In this document: piece after piece, positions 15,727 through 25,263 of the stretch
Position numbering within the stretch: position 1 is the stretch's first letter
Layout: every line of letters begins with the position of its first letter
Source of the DNA: Dyella sp. BiH032
Lineage (GTDB): Bacteria > Pseudomonadota > Gammaproteobacteria > Xanthomonadales > Rhodanobacteraceae
NCBI RefSeq assembly: GCF_031954525.1
Contig: NZ_CP134867.1
Span: 2,046,001 to 2,110,000, forward strand
DNA: 64,000 bases
Direction of reading: 5' to 3'
The notes under the pieces: model-generated
Databases searched by the model: none
Told to the model about the DNA's origin: nothing
Seen by the model: the letters and a program-made list of their open reading frames with translations, nothing else
Position numbers and translations under genes: made by a program

Positions 15727-17892
15727 TCAGTCCGAGGGGCTGGCGCCGACGCCGCAGATGCGCTCCAGCAACTGCGCTTGGACATTGCGCACCGCCTGGC
15801 CGCCCGGCTGCAGGCGCTGGTAGTGGCCGTCGGCCTGCAGGATCGACGCACTGCTGTTGTCGGCCAGGTAGAGCTCCAGTTCCTTCTTCAGGCGCTGCTG
15901 CAGCTTCTTGCTCTCGATAGGGAAACCGGTTTCCACGCGACGGTCCAGATTGCGTTCCATCAGATCCGCGCTGGCCAGGAAGAGTTCGTCGTGGCCGCCA
16001 TTGGCGAACCAGTACACGCGGCTGTGCTCGAGGAAGCGGTCGACGATGGAGCGCACGCGGATGTTGTGCGACACGCCGGGGACGCCAGGGCGGAGGCAGC
16101 ACATGCCGCGCACGATCAGGTCGATCTTCACGCCGGCGATGCTCGCCTTGTACAACGCGCGGATCACCTTCGGATCGGTGAGCGCATTGACCTTGGCGAT
16201 GATGTGCGCCTCGCGGCCGGCCTGGGCGTGCGCGGTTTCGCGCGCGATCATCTCCAGCAGGGTTTTCTTCAGCGTGAACGGCGCATGCAGCAGCTTCTTC
16301 ATGCGCAACACCTTGCCCATGCCGGTGAGCTGGCTGAAGAGCTTGTGCACGTCCTCGCACAGCGCCTGGTCGGAGGTGAGCAGGCTGTAGTCGGTATAAA
16401 GGCGCGCATTGCCGGTGTGGTAATTGCCGGTGCCCAGGTGGGCGTAGCGCACCAGTTCATCGCCCTCGCGGCGCTGGATCAGCATCAGCTTGGCGTGCGT
16501 CTTCACGCCCACCACGCCGTAGATCACCATCGCGCCGGCCTGTTGCAGGCGCGAGGCGAGGCTGAGGTTGGATTCCTCGTCGAAGCGTGCGCGCAGTTCC
16601 ACCACCACGGTCACTTCCTTGCCCGCCCGCGCGGCGTCCACCAGCGCGTCGACGATCTCCGAGTTCGCGCCGCTGCGATACAGCGTCTGCTTGATCGCCA
16701 GCACGTTCGGGTCCTTCGCCGCCTGGTGCAGCAGGTCGACCACCGGAGCGAACGATTCGAAGGGATGCAGCAGCAGCACGTCCTGCTTGCCGATCACCTG
16801 GAAAAGATCCTCTTCCTTCTTCAGTGCCTTCGGGATGGCCGGCGTGAAGGGCGGATACAGCAGCTGCGGCGCGTGCGACTTGTTCACCAGGCCCATCAGG
16901 CGCGTCAGGTTGACCGGGCCGTTCACTTCGTACATCTCGGCCGCGGTGAGGCCGAACTGCTTGAGCAGGTAGTCGGTGAGTTCCTTCGGGCAGTTGTCGG
17001 CCACTTCCAGCCGCACGGCGTCGCCGAAGCGGCGCGAATACAGCTCGCCGCGCAGCGCGCGGGCGAGGTCCTCGACGTCTTCCGGATCGATGGTGAGGTC
17101 GGCGTTGCGCGTGAGGCGGAACTGGTAGCAGCCGCGCACCGACATGCCGGGAAAGAGTTCTTCCGTGTGTGCGTGGATGATCGACGACAGCAGCACGAAG
17201 TTCTCGCCGCCCTCGCTGACGTCCTCCGGCAGCGGGATCAGGCGCGGCAGCACGCGCGGCGCCGGCACCACCGCCAGGCCCGAATCGCGGCCGAATGCGT
17301 CCACGCCTTCCAGCTGCACGATGAAGTTGAGGCTCTTGTTGACCAGCAGCGGGAACGGATGGGTGGGGTCCAGGCCGATCGGGGTGACCAGCGGCGCCAC
17401 CTCGTGGCGGAAATAGCGGCGCACCCACAGCTTCTGTTTGTGCGACCACTCGTTGCGGCGCACGATGCGGATGCCCTGGCGCGCCAGTTCCGGCAGCACG
17501 CGTTCGTTGAGGATGGCGTACTGGCGCTCGATCTGCCGGTGCGCGATCTCGCTGATCTCCTGCAGCGCGCGCTTGGGCGCGATGCCGTCGGGGCCGACGA
17601 TTTCGTGGTCGAAGGCGATCTGGCTCTTCAGGCCGGCGACGCGGATCTCGAAGAACTCGTCCATGTTGCTGGAGAAGATCAGCAGGAACTTCAGCCGTTC
17701 CAGGATCGGCTTGCGCTCGTCCAGCGCTTGTTCCAGCACGCGGATGTTGAACTGCAGCTGCGACAGCTCGCGGTGGATGTACAGGCTGGCGTCGCTGAGG
17801 TCGTGGGTTCCGCCCAGCGGTTCGCTCAGGGGCGGCTCCGCGCCGTTGGCTTCCTCGACCGTAAGGCTGGTGCGGTTTTCGCTGCTGGACAT
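15727..17892 (-). CDS. ppk1: Polyphosphate kinase 1
   Basis: About 721 residues, the normal size of Ppk1, which reversibly makes inorganic polyphosphate from ATP. The N-terminal domain begins with the typical [19 protein letters not shown] and [16 protein letters not shown]. The catalytic part has [25 protein letters not shown], the KTHAKL motif bearing the autophosphorylated histidine, [10 protein letters not shown] and TDYSLLTSD. The start is uncertain: 17892 ([12 protein letters not shown] about ten bases upstream) is used. 17937 ([12 protein letters not shown] four to five bases upstream) is also possible, and the residues between are disordered. The peptide gene lies downstream in the same direction, behind a weak hairpin. 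Polyphosphate accumulates under stress. Confidence 0.96.
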   Translation of the reverse strand: MSSSENRTSLTVEEANGAEPPLSEPLGGTHDLSDASLYIHRELSQLQFNIRVLEQALDERKPILERLKFLLIFSSNMDEFFEIRVAGLKSQIAFDHEIVGPDGIAPKRALQEISEIAHRQIERQYAILNERVLPELARQGIRIVRRNEWSHKQKLWVRRYFRHEVAPLVTPIGLDPTHPFPLLVNKSLNFIVQLEGVDAFGRDSGLAVVPAPRVLPRLIPLPEDVSEGGENFVLLSSIIHAHTEELFPGMSVRGCYQFRLTRNADLTIDPEDVEDLARALRGELYSRRFGDAVRLEVADNCPKELTDYLLKQFGLTAAEMYEVNGPVNLTRLMGLVNKSHAPQLLYPPFTPAIPKALKKEEDLFQVIGKQDVLLLHPFESFAPVVDLLHQAAKDPNVLAIKQTLYRSGANSEIVDALVDAARAGKEVTVVVELRARFDEESNLSLASRLQQAGAMVIYGVVGVKTHAKLMLIQRREGDELVRYAHLGTGNYHTGNARLYTDYSLLTSDQALCEDVHKLFSQLTGMGKVLRMKKLLHAPFTLKKTLLEMIARETAHAQAGREAHIIAKVNALTDPKVIRALYKASIAGVKIDLIVRGMCCLRPGVPGVSHNIRVRSIVDRFLEHSRVYWFANGGHDELFLASADLMERNLDRRVETGFPIESKKLQQRLKKELELYLADNSSASILQADGHYQRLQPGGQAVRNVQAQLLERICGVGASPSD

Positions 17893-18041
17893 CGTGTCGG
17901 TCCTGGCCCCTGCCGGCGGGGAAGTGGGAGTAGGCATGCTACCCCGTTGCCGCGGCAGGCACGTCCCCGGCCCGCCGGTCACTCCGGGCCGTTTCGCAGC
18001 GGGTCATATTGCTACGGAAATTTGACGGCGGCATGACGGCG

Positions 18042-18932
18042 TCAGCCCCTCGCATAATCGATCAGGCCGGACGACAGGTGATCGAAGAGCCGGCGCACGG
18101 CGGGCGTGCGGCGCAGGTCTTCGTGCATTACCGCCCAGGTGTCCAGCGGCAAGGAAAGCGGTTCCAGCACGCGCACCAGCTTCGCGTCGCGCGCGGCGAG
18201 CGGCAGCTGGCAGAAACCGATGCCGTAGCCGGCCCGCAACGCCGCCAGCGCTGCCAGATCGTGGTCGGTGCGCAGCGCGAACCATTCGCGGGACCAGGGC
18301 AGGTCCTTCGGGCGCATGGTCCGCGCATAGGCCGGCTCGTGATCGAAGCCGATCAGGCTGTGCGCGCGCAGCTCCTCCAGCGTGGCGGGCGTGCCGTGCC
18401 GGCGCAGATAGCGTCGATGCGCGAACAGGCCCAGCTCGATTCGCCCCAGCCGGCGGGACACCAGCGCCTGCTGGGTGGGACGGGTCATGCGGATGGCCAG
18501 GTCGGCGTCCTTGCGCAGCAGGTCCTCGGAGCGGTTGGTGGCCACCAGCTCGATCGTCACTTCAGGGTTGGACGCGCGGAAACTCGTGAGCATCGGCGGC
18601 AGGACTTCCGCGCCGATCACTTCGCTGGCCGTCACGCGGACCACGCCGCGCACGGTGTCGTCGCCGGTGGTGGCCGCGCGGCGCAAGGCGGCGGTGGCCG
18701 AGGCCATGGCCTCCGCATGCGGCATCAATCGGAGGGCCGCGTCGGTGGGCACCAGCCCTTGCGGAGAGCGGGTGAACAGCGCCAGCGCGAGGGCGTTTTC
18801 CAGCTCGCGGATGTGCCGGCCGAGGCTGGGCTGCGTCATTGCCAGCGTGCGCGCGGCGGCGGACAGGCTGCCTTCGCGCATCACGGCGAGGAAGGAGCGG
18901 TAGAGATCCCAGGAGGGCTCGGACATGGCCAT
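18042..18932 (-). CDS. LysR-family transcriptional regulator
   Basis: A roughly 296-residue regulator. The winged helix-turn-helix occupies the first 60 residues (LYRSFLAVMREGSLSAAARTLAMTQPSLGRHIRELE), followed by the periplasmic-binding-like effector domain. Start candidates at 18932 and 18926 are both tight against a perfect palindrome at 18933-18955 and lack a ribosome-binding site, so the message may be leaderless or start further upstream. It is divergent from an NAD(P)-binding epimerase-like gene, the classic arrangement in which a LysR protein controls its neighbour and itself from a shared operator. The effector is unknown. Confidence 0.9.
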   Translation of the reverse strand: MAMSEPSWDLYRSFLAVMREGSLSAAARTLAMTQPSLGRHIRELENALALALFTRSPQGLVPTDAALRLMPHAEAMASATAALRRAATTGDDTVRGVVRVTASEVIGAEVLPPMLTSFRASNPEVTIELVATNRSEDLLRKDADLAIRMTRPTQQALVSRRLGRIELGLFAHRRYLRRHGTPATLEELRAHSLIGFDHEPAYARTMRPKDLPWSREWFALRTDHDLAALAALRAGYGIGFCQLPLAARDAKLVRVLEPLSLPLDTWAVMHEDLRRTPAVRRLFDHLSSGLIDYARG

Positions 18933-18955
18933 GCATATCTGTATAGCAGATATGC
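18933..18955. promoter_or_regulatory. Perfect palindrome, likely LysR operator
   Basis: GCATATCTG (18933-18941) and CAGATATGC (18947-18955) are perfect 9-bp arms around TATAG. The AT-rich dyad is exceptional in this GC-rich context. It touches the LysR start codon and lies 68 bases upstream of the divergent epimerase gene, so it is the best candidate site for autoregulation and control of the pair. Confidence 0.6.
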
Positions 18956-19022
18956 GGTTCTCGTGGATTTTCTTATGGGACATGCGCGCTCATGCTGCGT
19001 CCACCTAAGACGGATGACGGAC

Positions 19023-19970
19023 ATGAAGCAGACGAAGCGAGTCCTGGTGGTGGGCGCCAATGGCGGCGTCGGCGGCGAAACGTGCCGGGCGCTGTTGCGC
19101 CACGGTTGGACGGTGCGTGCCCTTGCACGCAAGCCTGGCGGTGCCTTGCAGGGCGTGGAGTGGTTCCAGGGCGATGCCATGGTCGCCGACGACGTGGCGC
19201 GCGCCGCGGCGGGCGTCGATGCGATCGTGCATGGGGTGAACCCGCCCGGTTACCGCGGCTGGGAGAGGCTGGTGCTGCCGATGCTGGAGAACACCCTCGC
19301 CGCGGCGAAGATGGCGGGCGCCCGCGTCGTGCTGCCGGGCACAATCTACAACTATGGATTGGATGCCTTTCCGGTGCTGACCGAAGATGCGGCCCAGCAT
19401 CCGCCCACCCGCAAGGGCGAGCTGCGCGTGGCGATGGAGCAGCGCCTGGCGCGGGCCGCGCGGGAAGGCACGGCGGTGCTGATCCTGCGCTGCGGCGATT
19501 TCATCGGGCCGCGCAACACCGGCAACAGCTGGTTCTCGCAAGGGCTGGTCAAGCCGGGCAAGCCGGTGCGCGCCGTGACCTATCCGGGACCGCCCGCGCT
19601 GGGCCACGCCTGGGCCTATCTGCCGGACGTGGCGGAAACGCTGGCGCGGTTGCTCGATCGCGCCGACGAGCTGGAGCCGTTCGCCTCGTTCCACTTCGGC
19701 GGCTATTGGCTGGATGGCTACCAGATGGTCGACGCCGTACGCGCGGCGACCGGCGACGCTTCGGTGCGCGCGGCGCGCTTTCCATGGTGGATGGTGGCGT
19801 TGGCGACGCCGTTCGCGGAGACGCTGCGCGAGCTCTGGAAGATGCGCTATCTGTGGAAGACCGAAGCACGACTGGAGGATGCCAAGCTGCGGCGCTTCCT
19901 CGGCGAGGTGCCGGCAACGCCGGTGGTCGAGGCGGTGCGGAGTGCGCTGGTGGGAGCGCAGTGTCTCTAG
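19023..19970 (+). CDS. NAD(P)-binding epimerase/dehydratase-like protein
   Basis: A 315-residue extended-SDR or NmrA-like protein. The Rossmann motif GANGGVG is at residues 11-17. VHGVNPPGYRGWERLVLPMLENTL is typical of atypical SDR proteins that bind NAD(P) without the full catalytic triad. The usual YxxxK is not evident (YNYGLDAFP stands in the region). LRCGDFIGPRNTGNSW is the substrate-region signature of this subgroup. The start at 19023 (MKQTKRVLVVG) is chosen; an in-frame ATG at 19014 would add three residues. It is divergent from the LysR gene and probably under its control. It may be a reductase, isomerase or redox sensor; substrate unknown. Confidence 0.8.
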   Translation: MKQTKRVLVVGANGGVGGETCRALLRHGWTVRALARKPGGALQGVEWFQGDAMVADDVARAAAGVDAIVHGVNPPGYRGWERLVLPMLENTLAAAKMAGARVVLPGTIYNYGLDAFPVLTEDAAQHPPTRKGELRVAMEQRLARAAREGTAVLILRCGDFIGPRNTGNSWFSQGLVKPGKPVRAVTYPGPPALGHAWAYLPDVAETLARLLDRADELEPFASFHFGGYWLDGYQMVDAVRAATGDASVRAARFPWWMVALATPFAETLRELWKMRYLWKTEARLEDAKLRRFLGEVPATPVVEAVRSALVGAQCL

Positions 19971-19992
19971 AAGCATCGGGCGACGCCCTTCA

Positions 19993-20017
19993 TCCCTCTC
20001 CCCGACGGGGAGAGGGA
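19993..20017. repeat. Palindromic repeat between convergent genes
   Basis: TCCCTCTCCCC (19993-20003) and GGGGAGAGGGA (20007-20017) are perfect 11-bp arms with a 3-base loop and no T tract. It resembles the CATCCC...GAGAAGGAG unit near 3955-4010 and the CTCCCC-type repeats common in this order. It may double as a terminator between the epimerase-like and AraC genes. Confidence 0.5.
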
Positions 20018-20018
20018 G

Positions 20019-20819
20019 CTAGGTTGGCGCACCTTTGGCGCGTGCCCTCTGCTCTCCGGCCAGGTACCGGCTCGGTGGCTCCCCCAGCACGCGCCGGAAT
20101 GCCGCGGTGAACGCGCTCGCGCTGCCGTAGCCCAGCTCCATCGCCACGTCGGTGATGGACTGGCCGCGGCTCAGGCGGGTGAGGGCGGCGAGCAGGCAGG
20201 CCTGCTGGCGCCACGCGGCATAGCTCATGCCGGTCTGCACGCGGAAGGTGCGGGTGAAGTGGCGGCGGCTCATGCCCGCCTTCGCGGCCATGGCGTCGAT
20301 GTCGATGTCCAGCGCGGGGGCATCGAGTATTGCGCGGCACAGCGCGTACAGGCGTGGATCGGCCGGCAGCGGCGTGTTGAGGGCGAGAGTGGGCATGGCG
20401 CGGATCTCGTCCAGCAGCAGCGCCATCAGGCGGCCATCGCGGCTCTCCAGCGCGTACTCGACGGGGAGATCGACGGCGGCCTCGAGCAATTCGTGCAGCA
20501 GGGGTGAGACGGCGATGACCTGGCAGTGCGCCCACAGGTCCCGCGCGGCGTCGGGCTGCACGTAGGCGCTGCGCGTGCTGACCTCGCCATCCATGTGCAC
20601 TTCGTGCATGACGCCCGCCGGAATCCACAGCGCGCGCCGCGGCGGCACCACCCAGCTTCCTTCGGGCGTGATGGTCTTCACCACGCCGGTGGCGGCGTAG
20701 AGCAGTTGATGGCGCTTGTGCGCGTGCGCGGGCAGGACGAAGTGCGCGGGATAGTCGTTGCCGGTGGCGACGATCGGGCGCGGAGTGTCCTCATAGCGGT
20801 TGACGCGTGTCTGGCGCAT
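20019..20819 (-). CDS. AraC-family transcriptional regulator
   Basis: A 266-residue regulator with an N-terminal cupin domain (PAHAHKRHQLLYAATGVVKTITPEGSW, then PPRRALWIPAGVMHEV) and a C-terminal pair of helix-turn-helix motifs. The first reads DIDAMAAKAGMSRRHFTRTFR; the second reads SITDVAMELGYGSASAFTAAFRRVLGEPPSRY, the AraC signature. It diverges from the Fsr-type exporter gene with about 130 bases between starts, so it probably controls that exporter in response to a small molecule bound by the cupin. The cupin ligand cannot be predicted. Confidence 0.92.
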   Translation of the reverse strand: MRQTRVNRYEDTPRPIVATGNDYPAHFVLPAHAHKRHQLLYAATGVVKTITPEGSWVVPPRRALWIPAGVMHEVHMDGEVSTRSAYVQPDAARDLWAHCQVIAVSPLLHELLEAAVDLPVEYALESRDGRLMALLLDEIRAMPTLALNTPLPADPRLYALCRAILDAPALDIDIDAMAAKAGMSRRHFTRTFRVQTGMSYAAWRQQACLLAALTRLSRGQSITDVAMELGYGSASAFTAAFRRVLGEPPSRYLAGEQRARAKGAPT

Positions 20820-20947
20820 GCATGGCCCGGATTCGACAGAAACTGACCCTACGGCGTGAGCGGGCCGGAGGTACTCAATCTAAGGTGCAGCCCTGGCCGC
20901 GGCAAGATGCCGCGCCGCCCACCGTCCCCAGCCGCCATTTCTTGCCC

Positions 20948-22177
20948 ATGCAGACCCGCGTCGACGATCTACCCGTAACCGCTGCCCAGGCCGAACCGCG
21001 CACCGAGTTCGGCATCATCGGCGCGATCAGCTTCTCGCACCTGCTCAACGACATGATCCAGTCGCTGATCCTGGCGATCTATCCGATCCTGAAGTCGGGC
21101 TTCGACCTCAGCTTCGCGCAGGTGGGGCTGATCACGCTGACGTACCAAGTCACCGCCTCACTGCTGCAGCCAATGGTCGGCATGGTGACCGACCGCAAGC
21201 CGATGCCGTTCTCGCTGCCGGTGGGCATGGGCTTCACCCTGTGCGGCCTGCTGCTGCTGGCCAAGGCGCCGAGTTTCCCGCTGCTGCTGGTGGCTGCCGC
21301 ACTGGTGGGCACGGGCTCGTCCGTGTTTCATCCGGAGTCCTCGCGCGTGGCGCGCATGGCTTCCGGCGGCCGGCACGGGTTGGCGCAGTCGCTGTTCCAG
21401 GTGGGCGGCAACGCCGGCGCCTCGCTGGGGCCGCTGCTGGCGGCATGGATCATCGTGCCGAACGGCCGCGGCAGCGTCGCCTGGTTCTCGCTGGCCGCGC
21501 TGTTGGCGATCGTGGTGCTGCTGCAGGTGAGTGCGTGGTATCGCGACCACCATGCGACGCGCGGCAAGGCGAAGGCGCGGCATGCAGCGGTGACGCTGAC
21601 GCGCGGGCAGGTGGCCGGCTCGCTGCTCATCCTGGGTCTGCTGATCTTCTCCAAGTACTTCTACGTCGCCAGTATCACCAGCTATTACACGTTCTATCTG
21701 ATCCACAAGTTCGGCGTGTCGGTGCAGAACGCGCAGACGCATCTGTTCGTGTTCCTGTTCGCGGTGGCGGCCGGTTCGCTGATCGGCGGCCCGGTGGGCG
21801 ACCGCATCGGCCGCAAGTGGGTGATCTGGGCGTCGATCCTGGGCGTGGCGCCGTTCACCTTGATGCTGCCGCATGCCAGCCTGTTCTGGACCGGCGTGCT
21901 GACCGTGGTGATCGGCCTGATCCTGTCCTCGGCGTTCTCCGCGATCCTGGTCTATGCACAGGAACTGATTCCCGGGCGCGTGGGCATGATCTCCGGGCTG
22001 TTCTTCGGCTTCGCCTTCGGCATGGGCGGCATCGGCGCGGCGGTGCTGGGGCGCGTCGCGGACCTTCACGGCATCGACTTCGTCTACGGCCTCTGCGCTT
22101 ACCTGCCGCTGCTGGGCGTGATCACGGTATTGCTGCCCAATCTGGACGGACACCGGCGCCTGGCCGCCTCCCGCTGA
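20948..22177 (+). CDS. fsr: MFS exporter, fosmidomycin-resistance (Fsr) type
   Basis: A 409-residue inner-membrane transporter with twelve hydrophobic segments. Several blocks are those of E. coli Fsr: FGIIGAISFSHLLNDMIQSL, LSFAQVGLITLTYQVTASLLQP, LPVGMGFTLCG, GTGSSVFHPESSRVARMA and GGRHGLAQSLFQVGGNAGASLGP. Fsr exports fosmidomycin and related compounds by proton antiport. The start MQTRVDDLP at 20948 keeps the usual short N-terminal tail; no ribosome-binding site is obvious and the upstream extension is low-complexity. The divergent AraC-family gene is the likely regulator. The natural substrate in this organism is unknown. Confidence 0.92.
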   Translation: MQTRVDDLPVTAAQAEPRTEFGIIGAISFSHLLNDMIQSLILAIYPILKSGFDLSFAQVGLITLTYQVTASLLQPMVGMVTDRKPMPFSLPVGMGFTLCGLLLLAKAPSFPLLLVAAALVGTGSSVFHPESSRVARMASGGRHGLAQSLFQVGGNAGASLGPLLAAWIIVPNGRGSVAWFSLAALLAIVVLLQVSAWYRDHHATRGKAKARHAAVTLTRGQVAGSLLILGLLIFSKYFYVASITSYYTFYLIHKFGVSVQNAQTHLFVFLFAVAAGSLIGGPVGDRIGRKWVIWASILGVAPFTLMLPHASLFWTGVLTVVIGLILSSAFSAILVYAQELIPGRVGMISGLFFGFAFGMGGIGAAVLGRVADLHGIDFVYGLCAYLPLLGVITVLLPNLDGHRRLAASR

Positions 22178-22259
22178 TTTCTCTGCCGTGCGCTACCGGA
22201 CGCGTTAGCATGGACGGCATCGCCGCGCGTTGGCGCGGCATGCCTCCAAGGAGCAGGTC

Positions 22260-23018
22260 ATGCGTTCGGGCAATCCGGTTTTACGCGATAGCACTTTCCA
22301 GGGTCTGTTCGCCGAAGGCGAACGCATGACCCTCAATGGCACGGTGGCCAAGACGGGGCTGCTGCTGTTCCTGGCCGTGGTGACCGGCGGCTGGACCTGG
22401 CTGCGCTTCAGCCGCGTCGCCGCCGAAGCCGGCAGCGCCGGCGCCGGGCTGGCGGCGGTTTCGCCGTTCATCTGGGGCGGCCTGATGGTCGGCCTGGCGC
22501 TGGCGCTGCTGACCACGTTCAAGGCGAACTGGGCCGGCATCACCGCGCCGGCCTACGCCATCGCCGAAGGCTTCGCCCTCGGTGGCCTGTCGGCGATTTT
22601 CGAACTGCGCTTCCCCGGCATCGTCCTGCAGGCGGTGATGCTCACCGCAGGCGTGATGGCGGTGATGCTGGTGCTCTACCGCACGCGGGTCATCCGCGTC
22701 ACCGACAAGTTGCGCATGGGCGTGGTGGCGGCCACCGGCGGCATCGCGCTGCTGTACCTGGTGGACCTGGGGCTGCGCGCGTTCACCAGCATCCAGGTGC
22801 CTTTCATTCATGAGTCCGGCGCGCTGGGCATCGGCTTCAGCCTGCTGGTGGTAGGGCTCGCCGCGTTCAACCTGTTGCTGGATTTCGACATGATCGAAAG
22901 CGGCGTGGACCAGGGCGCACCGAAGTACATGGAGTGGTACGGCGCCTTCGGCCTGATGGTGACGCTGGTGTGGCTGTACATGGAGCTGCTGCGGCTGCTG
23001 TCGAAAGCGCGCCGCTGA
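22260..23018 (+). CDS. BAX inhibitor-1/YccA-family membrane protein
   Basis: A 252-residue protein with about seven transmembrane segments and the family opening MRSGNPVLRDSTFQG. The start is fixed by AAGGAG seven bases upstream. Conserved features include FAEGERMTLNGTVAKTG, AYAIAEGFALGGLSA, GVMAVMLVLYRTRVIRVTDKLRMGV and the C-terminal LLDFDMIESGVDQGAPKYMEWYGAFGLMVTLVWLYMELLRLL. The last carries the paired acidic residues that form the pore-gating site in BsYetJ. Family members are pH-gated calcium-leak channels or modulators of the FtsH protease. The gene stands alone with its own terminator. Confidence 0.92.
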   Translation: MRSGNPVLRDSTFQGLFAEGERMTLNGTVAKTGLLLFLAVVTGGWTWLRFSRVAAEAGSAGAGLAAVSPFIWGGLMVGLALALLTTFKANWAGITAPAYAIAEGFALGGLSAIFELRFPGIVLQAVMLTAGVMAVMLVLYRTRVIRVTDKLRMGVVAATGGIALLYLVDLGLRAFTSIQVPFIHESGALGIGFSLLVVGLAAFNLLLDFDMIESGVDQGAPKYMEWYGAFGLMVTLVWLYMELLRLLSKARR

Positions 23019-23038
23019 GGGCTCACTGCATGAGAACG

Positions 23039-23066
23039 AAAAAGGCCGGCTTCCGCCGGCCTTTTT
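23039..23066. terminator. Bidirectional intrinsic terminator
   Basis: AAAAAGGCCGGC (23039-23050) and GCCGGCCTTTTT (23055-23066) are perfect 12-bp arms with a 4-base loop, with A and T runs built into the stem. It ends the BAX-inhibitor gene and could also serve the convergent murB operon. Confidence 0.9.
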
Positions 23067-23163
23067 CTTAGGGAACCCACGATTGGTTTATCCCTCTTGG
23101 TTTACGAGCTCATGTCCTGCATGACTTCGCCAGGACATAGCCGATCAGCAAGAGCTCGATCAC

Positions 23164-24234
23164 TTATCCGCAGCCGACCACCACGGGTTCGGGCTCCAGG
23201 CGCACGCCGAACTTCGCATCCACCCCGGCGATCACCTTCTGCGCGAAGGCCCATAGTTCGGGGCCGCTCGCCTTGCCGTGGTTCACCAGTACCAGCGCGT
23301 GCCGGTTGGAGATGCCGGCGTCGCCTTCGCGCTGGCCCTTGAAGCCGGCGGCTTCGATCAGCCACGCGGCCGAGAGTTTCCAGCGGCCGTCCGTGCCGGG
23401 CCAGGCCATCAGTGCCGGATGCTCGCGTTTCAGTGCCTCGCCCACGGCGGCATCGACGATCGGGTTCTTGAAGAAGCTGCCGGCGTTGCCGATGACGGCC
23501 GGGTCCGGCAGCTTGCGTGTGCGCAGGTGCACGACCGCTTCGGCGACGTGGAAGGGCGCGGGCTTCTCCACGCCCATGCGCGCCAGCTCCTCGCGGATGC
23601 CGGCATAGTCCAGGCGCAGTTCGCGCGTGCGCGGCAGCGCGAAGCGCACGGCGGTGACGATGTAGCGGCCGGGCTCGTGCTTGAACACCGAATCGCGGTA
23701 GGCGAAGGCGCAGGCTTCGCGGTCGAGCACGGCGACGCGGCGTTCCTTGGTGTCCCAGGCTTCCACGCTTTCGACGAACTCGGCCACCTCGGTGCCGTAG
23801 GCGCCGATGTTCTGGATGGGAGCGGCGCCGACAGTGCCGGGGATCAGGATCAGGTTCTCCAGCCCCGCGAAGCCCTGGCCCAGCGTCCAGCGCACGAAGT
23901 CGTCCCAGCGTTCGCCGGCGGCGACGGCGATGCGGGTGAGGCCGCCTTCCTGTTCCACGTGCACGCCGCGGTTGGCCATGGCCACCACGGTGCCGTCGAA
24001 GTCGCCGGTGAACAGCAGGTTGCTGCCTTCGCCCAGCACCAGCAGCGGGCCGCCGCGGACGACGGGGAAATCCAGCAGTTCCGGCAGCTTGGCCGCTTCG
24101 CGCACTTCGGCCAGCAGCCTGGCGCGCGCGTCCACGCGCAGCGTGTTGCGCTGGCCGAGCGGCGCGTTCTCGATCAGCACATAGCCGCCCATGTCGATGC
24201 GTTGCGGCGGCAGCGCGGCGTGCTCAGCCGGCAT
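23164..24234 (-). CDS. murB: UDP-N-acetylenolpyruvoylglucosamine reductase
   Basis: A 356-residue FAD/NADPH enzyme that reduces UDP-enolpyruvyl-GlcNAc to UDP-MurNAc in peptidoglycan synthesis. The FAD-binding part shows [27 protein letters not shown] and [35 protein letters not shown] and NAGSFFKNP (the proton-donating serine) are present, and the long type I C-terminal domain matches the E. coli form. The start at 24234 has GGAGG six bases upstream and overlaps the pyrD stop by 11 bases, so the two are translationally coupled. It is the last gene of a five-gene leftward operon. Confidence 0.97.
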   Translation of the reverse strand: MPAEHAALPPQRIDMGGYVLIENAPLGQRNTLRVDARARLLAEVREAAKLPELLDFPVVRGGPLLVLGEGSNLLFTGDFDGTVVAMANRGVHVEQEGGLTRIAVAAGERWDDFVRWTLGQGFAGLENLILIPGTVGAAPIQNIGAYGTEVAEFVESVEAWDTKERRVAVLDREACAFAYRDSVFKHEPGRYIVTAVRFALPRTRELRLDYAGIREELARMGVEKPAPFHVAEAVVHLRTRKLPDPAVIGNAGSFFKNPIVDAAVGEALKREHPALMAWPGTDGRWKLSAAWLIEAAGFKGQREGDAGISNRHALVLVNHGKASGPELWAFAQKVIAGVDAKFGVRLEPEPVVVGCG

Positions 24235-25261
24235 GGGCGCCTCCGTGCTGACGGCGGATTTCGTCCACGCATTCGGCGATGAGTTCCGGGCCGCGGTAGA
24301 TCATGCCCGAGTAGATCTGCACCAGCGCGGCGCCGGCCTCGATCTTGCCGGCTGCATCGCCGCCATCGAGGATGCCGCCCACGCCGACGATGGGAATGCG
24401 CTCGCCCAGGCGCTTGCGCATGCCGCGCAACACCTCGGTGGAACGCGCGTACAGCGGCCGGCCGGACAGGCCGCCGGCTTCGTTGCCGTGCGGGTCGCTG
24501 GCGACAGCCGCATGGTCGACGGTGGTGTTGGTGCAGATGACACCGTCCACGCCGGTGCCGAGCAGCACATCGGCGATGCCGTCCAGCTCGGCCTCGGTCA
24601 GGTCGGGCGCGATCTTCAGCAGCATCGGCTTGCGCGCGCCGGCCTGCGAGCCCAGGCGCTCCTGCGCCTCGCGCAGCGTCTCGATGAAGCGGCGCAGGGT
24701 GGCTTCCTCCTGCAGGTCGCGCAGGCCCTGGGTGTTCGGCGAGGAAATGTTCACCGTCACGTAGGTCGCGTGCGGATAGACCTTCTCCAGGCAGAAGAGA
24801 TAGTCGTCCACCGCTTTCTCGTTCGGCGTGTCCTTGTTCTTGCCGATGTTGATGCCGAGCACGCCGCGATAGCTGGAGCGCTGCACGTTGCGCACCAGCG
24901 CGTCCACGCCGTGGTTATTGAAACCCAGGCGGTTGATGATCGCCTCGTGGCGGGGCAGGCGGAACATGCGTGGCTTGTCGTTGCCCGGCTGCGGGCGCGG
25001 CGTGGTGGTGCCCACCTCGACGAAGCCGAAGCCCAGCGCGCCGAGCGCGTCGAGATGGTCGGCGTTCTTGTCCAGGCCCGCCGCCAGTCCCACCGGATTC
25101 GGGAAGCGGATGCCGAACACGGTGGCCGGAAGTTCCGCGGGCGGCTTGGCCGCCAGGTGCAGGAAGTTGCTGCGGTGGGCCACGTCCAGGCCGTACAGCG
25201 TGGCGCGGTGCGCCGTTTCCGCGTCGAGCGCGAACAGCAGGGGGCGAAGATATCGGTACAT
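24224..25261 (-). CDS. pyrD: Dihydroorotate dehydrogenase (quinone), class 2
   Basis: A 345-residue membrane-associated flavoenzyme that oxidises dihydroorotate to orotate in pyrimidine synthesis and passes electrons to quinone. The N-terminal helices [19 protein letters not shown] mark the class 2 membrane-bound form. [49 protein letters not shown] and the catalytic serine in [12 protein letters not shown] are all present. NTTVDH and [15 protein letters not shown] lie near the end. The start lies two bases beyond the methyltransferase stop, and the end overlaps murB. An unusual partner set for pyrD. Confidence 0.97.
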   Translation of the reverse strand: MYRYLRPLLFALDAETAHRATLYGLDVAHRSNFLHLAAKPPAELPATVFGIRFPNPVGLAAGLDKNADHLDALGALGFGFVEVGTTTPRPQPGNDKPRMFRLPRHEAIINRLGFNNHGVDALVRNVQRSSYRGVLGINIGKNKDTPNEKAVDDYLFCLEKVYPHATYVTVNISSPNTQGLRDLQEEATLRRFIETLREAQERLGSQAGARKPMLLKIAPDLTEAELDGIADVLLGTGVDGVICTNTTVDHAAVASDPHGNEAGGLSGRPLYARSTEVLRGMRKRLGERIPIVGVGGILDGGDAAGKIEAGAALVQIYSGMIYRGPELIAECVDEIRRQHGGAHAG

Positions 25262-25263
25262 GT

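Noticed and set aside
15715..18036. 773-residue plus-strand frame opposite ppk
   Set aside because: Antisense shadow of a clear ppk1 gene; composition typical of the reverse frame in GC-rich DNA.
23100..23160. Inverted repeat with ATGTCCTG/CAGGACAT arms and flanking GAGCTC after murB
   Set aside because: Arms are short with no T tract, and no regulatory reading is better than chance; the strong terminator at 23039-23066 already serves this gap.
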